Made by a program: the position numbers and the translations under genes. From Pseudomonadota bacterium (GTDB lineage Bacteria > Pseudomonadota > Gammaproteobacteria > Halothiobacillales > Halothiobacillaceae): a stretch of 15,553 nt of DNA. The notes beneath the pieces were generated by a model, which saw nothing but the letters and a program-made list of their open reading frames with translations, was not told the DNA's origin and did no database searches. The stretch lies in the NCBI GenBank assembly GCA_021795795.1, contig JAJYPA010000150.1, positions 1 to 15,553 of the forward strand, written 5' to 3'. Each line of letters opens with the position of its first letter. The first letter of the stretch is position 1. This document shows, in pieces, positions 14,033-15,553 of this stretch.

Positions 14033-14371
14033 ATGACTCAGATTTCTCGAATCACCTTGTACCGGTGGATAGCAGCAGCGTTTATTGCCATCGCAGCATC
14101 GATGACCGGGCTACCGGCACAAGCGCAAGGGTTCCATGGCCGGGGGGACAATCATGGACGGCCGCCGGCTTACCATGGAAGAGAGTATGGACGACCGATT
14201 TACCACGGTGGATATCGTGGTGGCGATAACGGTCTGATCGTCGGCGCGCTGATGGGAGCCATCGTGGGCGTACTGGCGGCGGGTGCCCTACAACCACCGC
14301 CGCCAGTGGTTTACGCGGCACCCCCGCCACCACCCCCGCCTGGGGTGGATTACTATTATCCGGGTAATTAG
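14033..14371 (+). CDS. Secreted glycine-zipper / proline-rich protein, possibly cut short
   Basis: The product is 112 residues. A Sec signal peptide (positive MTQISRITLYR, hydrophobic core to about 27) likely ends at AQA (29-31). The mature part begins with Gly/His/Arg/Tyr-rich repeats (HGRGDNHGRPPAYHGREYGR), continues with the glycine-zipper-like hydrophobic segment GLIVGALMGAIVGVLAAG, and ends in a run of prolines, VDYYYPGN and a TAG. Glycine-zipper segments occur in small outer-membrane or envelope proteins. ATG 14033 is preceded by AGGAGG at eight bases; a GTG at 14024 overlaps that site and is unlikely. The frame stays open for 49 codons after the TAG (14372-14518) with similar composition at first, so the gene may once have been longer. 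Envelope location is inferred. Confidence 0.75.
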   Translation: MTQISRITLYRWIAAAFIAIAASMTGLPAQAQGFHGRGDNHGRPPAYHGREYGRPIYHGGYRGGDNGLIVGALMGAIVGVLAAGALQPPPPVVYAAPPPPPPPGVDYYYPGN

Positions 14372-14521
14372 TCCGGTGGCTATTCGAATGGCTACGCAGC
14401 CACCCATAGAGAAAAGGTCGTCCTTCCGGTTGATGGGCCCTGTGGCCGTTTTGAGGTCCATACGTCCGGCAGGAGCACGCCCCATATATCCCATGCAGTC
14501 GTCGCCAACCCTACCACTTAA
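14372..14521 (+). pseudogene. Possible lost C-terminal extension of the preceding gene
   Basis: In frame with the gene ending at TAG 14369-14371, codons run unbroken to TAA 14519-14521. The first residues, SGGYSNGYAATHREKVVLPV, continue the Gly/Tyr/Asn-rich style, and the rest contains DGPCGRFEVHTSGR. This would be explained by a nonsense mutation in a 161-residue protein, or by chance. No family is recognised. Confidence 0.35.
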
Positions 14522-14535
14522 GCGGAGCAACCAAT

Positions 14536-15018
14536 ATGAAAAACCACATTCGTAAAGCTGTGCCTGTATTGATGACGCTTGGCTTGTTCGCTGCTTCAGC
14601 TTGTGTACAAACAATGGCAGCGGACAGCGCTGCCCCTGCGTCTTTGAACGCGCCAACTGCCACCAGTCACGCAAAAAGCCACAAAGAGTTTGTTGATAAT
14701 AAAATCAATGAGCTGCACGCTCAGTTGAAAATCACCCCCCAGCAGTCGCGGCAATGGGATGCCTATGCGCAAACGATACGCGACAATGCGCGGACGATGG
14801 GCCAAGCCTTCCGGGAACGTGCGCAAAAGCTCCCCTCAATGAATGCTGATGAAGCTATGAAGTCCTATGCTGCGCTGGCCCGGTTACACGCGGACAATAT
14901 GCAGAATCTAGCTACTGCATTCAATACTCTTTACCAGATACTGTCTCCCGGTCAGAAAAAGACCGCAGACAGCCTGTTCCAGAAGAGGCATAAAAAACAA
15001 CGCGTTTCGCCGCATTAA
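14536..15018 (+). CDS. Spy/CpxP-like LTXXQ-motif periplasmic protein
   Basis: Spy and CpxP are small helical periplasmic chaperone or stress-sensor proteins marked by LTXXQ motifs. This 160-residue protein has an N-terminal signal (basic MKNHIRKA, hydrophobic core to about residue 22). Cleavage is probably after TMA (26-28); a cysteine at 23 leaves a weak lipobox as an alternative. Two LTXXQ-type motifs are visible: ITPQQ at 66-70 and LSPGQ at 136-140. The intervening region is helical and charged. The ATG has GGAG eight bases upstream. Its place among other small envelope genes suits an envelope-stress role. A hairpin follows its stop. Family assignment is good; the precise function is unknown. 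Confidence 0.8.
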   Translation: MKNHIRKAVPVLMTLGLFAASACVQTMAADSAAPASLNAPTATSHAKSHKEFVDNKINELHAQLKITPQQSRQWDAYAQTIRDNARTMGQAFRERAQKLPSMNADEAMKSYAALARLHADNMQNLATAFNTLYQILSPGQKKTADSLFQKRHKKQRVSPH

Positions 15019-15022
15019 TCCT

Positions 15023-15039
15023 GGTGGGGAATACCCACC
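15023..15039 (+). terminator. Hairpin just after the Spy-like gene
   Basis: GGTGGG (15023-15028) and CCCACC (15034-15039) form a perfect 6-bp stem with loop GAATA, starting four bases after the TAA. No T-run follows, so it may stabilise the mRNA or act as a weak or factor-assisted terminator. Confidence 0.4.
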
Positions 15040-15079
15040 GCCATATTCCGCGAGAAGAAAACCTCAGAGGGGACATAAC

Positions 15080-15289
15080 ATGCCTATCTCAGCAGTAAAG
15101 ATCGCCCTATTGGCGCTGGGGGCCGTGGCCCTGTCCGGTTGTATGATTCATCCCCATGGCGGACATGGGCAGCGCGATTATAACAACCACAAAGAGCAGA
15201 ATTATGGGAATCAAGGATACAACCGGCCACCACCGCCACCACCAGGCCAACACCGCGACCGATATAATAATAACGGTTACGGCAACTAA
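15080..15289 (+). CDS. Small lipoprotein, Asn/Gly/Pro-rich
   Basis: This is a 69-residue precursor. The hydrophobic stretch AVKIALLALGAVALSGC ends in a good lipobox (LSGC, lipidated cysteine C21), so the mature protein of 49 residues should be anchored to a membrane facing the periplasm. The mature part is low-complexity: His/Gly-rich (HPHGGHG), then Asn/Tyr/Gly repeats around a run of six prolines. The start has GAGGGG some nine bases upstream. Its composition resembles the mature part of the protein at 14033, so the two may be related envelope components. No function can be assigned. Confidence 0.7.
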   Translation: MPISAVKIALLALGAVALSGCMIHPHGGHGQRDYNNHKEQNYGNQGYNRPPPPPPGQHRDRYNNNGYGN

Positions 15290-15547
15290 CCACGGCCACC
15301 TGGACCGTGATCTGTTGGGCTGAAGTCTATATGGGGCCTCTCAGCCAGAATGACGTGACGAGACAAATTGATACATTCTGTCTTGTGGGCCCACAGAAGA
15401 TCATCCAGTGTTATGCGGCATAACTCCTTGTTGGACGAAGCCGCTACGCGGAGGAGTCGCCTGCTGCGGCGCCACGAATTATTCTGCACCTTCATCCCCT
15501 CAATGCCGAGGGGTTAATTCTGCAATATTCCGTGAGGACAAACCAGT
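15290..15547. other. Intergenic leader, no gene seen
   Basis: I see no convincing frame. A hairpin CCCCTC (15496-15501) / GAGGGG (15508-15513) with loop AATGCC is followed by TTAATTCT and lies about 20 bases before the next Shine-Dalgarno. It may end upstream transcripts or structure the leader of the next gene. Confidence 0.35.
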
Positions 15548-15553
15548 ATGAAG
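15548..15553 (+). CDS. Start of a further gene, cut by the window end
   Basis: ATG AAG at 15548-15553 is preceded by GAGGA (15534-15538) at nine bases, in the same style as the starts of the neighbouring small genes. Only two codons (MK) are visible. The basic second residue would suit another exported protein, but nothing more can be said. Confidence 0.45.

Noticed and set aside
1..15553. CRISPR array or complete rRNA operon
   Set aside because: No regularly spaced repeats of 24-40 bp and no conserved rRNA segments were seen on either strand.

Overview
The window looks like a chromosomal stretch from an acidophilic sulfur- or iron-oxidising proteobacterium, most likely Acidithiobacillus. 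The strongest clue is the gene at 13419-13742. It encodes a Tat-exported high-potential iron-sulfur protein whose mature part closely matches, from memory, the Iro HiPIP of A. ferrooxidans. Genus is inferred from this and from general sequence character; no search was run.

Region 1 (1 to about 12384) reads as the right-hand part of an integrated genomic island. Its right edge is a 46-bp copy of the 3' end of tRNA-Phe (12339-12384) without the 5' half, which is the usual scar of tyrosine-recombinase integration into a tRNA. Short TGGCGGT-type repeats lie close to that edge and again at the left of the window. The left part carries a broken 3' end of sbcC and about 380 bp without a recognisable gene. 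A promoter at 1150-1178 then precedes an eight-gene, same-strand, tightly overlapping operon (1218-11346): a one-TRD HsdS-like protein, HsdM, a BRO-N/DinD-like protein, a RhuM-family protein, a full two-TRD HsdS, a HAD phosphatase-like protein, HsdR and a YgjP/DUF45 zinc peptidase. This is a type I restriction-modification locus with two candidate specificity subunits and four accessory genes. Almost every junction is a 4-base stop/start overlap, so the genes are probably co-translated. After the operon come a small gene and a truncated gene on the minus strand, and a small three-helix membrane protein.

Region 2 (about 12385-13000) is the flank beyond the attachment site. It holds a decayed IS110-family element in which the first ~25 codons of the transposase are joined, out of frame, to its last ~30 codons. 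The leader upstream of the start still shows nested inverted repeats, as expected for the non-coding RNA of this family.

Region 3 (13004-15553) holds small monocistronic genes on the plus strand: an HU-like protein apparently lacking the DNA-binding beta-arm, the Iro-like HiPIP, a secreted glycine-zipper/proline-rich protein that seems cut short by an in-frame TAG, a Spy/CpxP-like LTXXQ protein, a small lipoprotein, and the first two codons of another gene. All but the HU-like protein and the unread last gene are predicted to act outside the cytoplasm.
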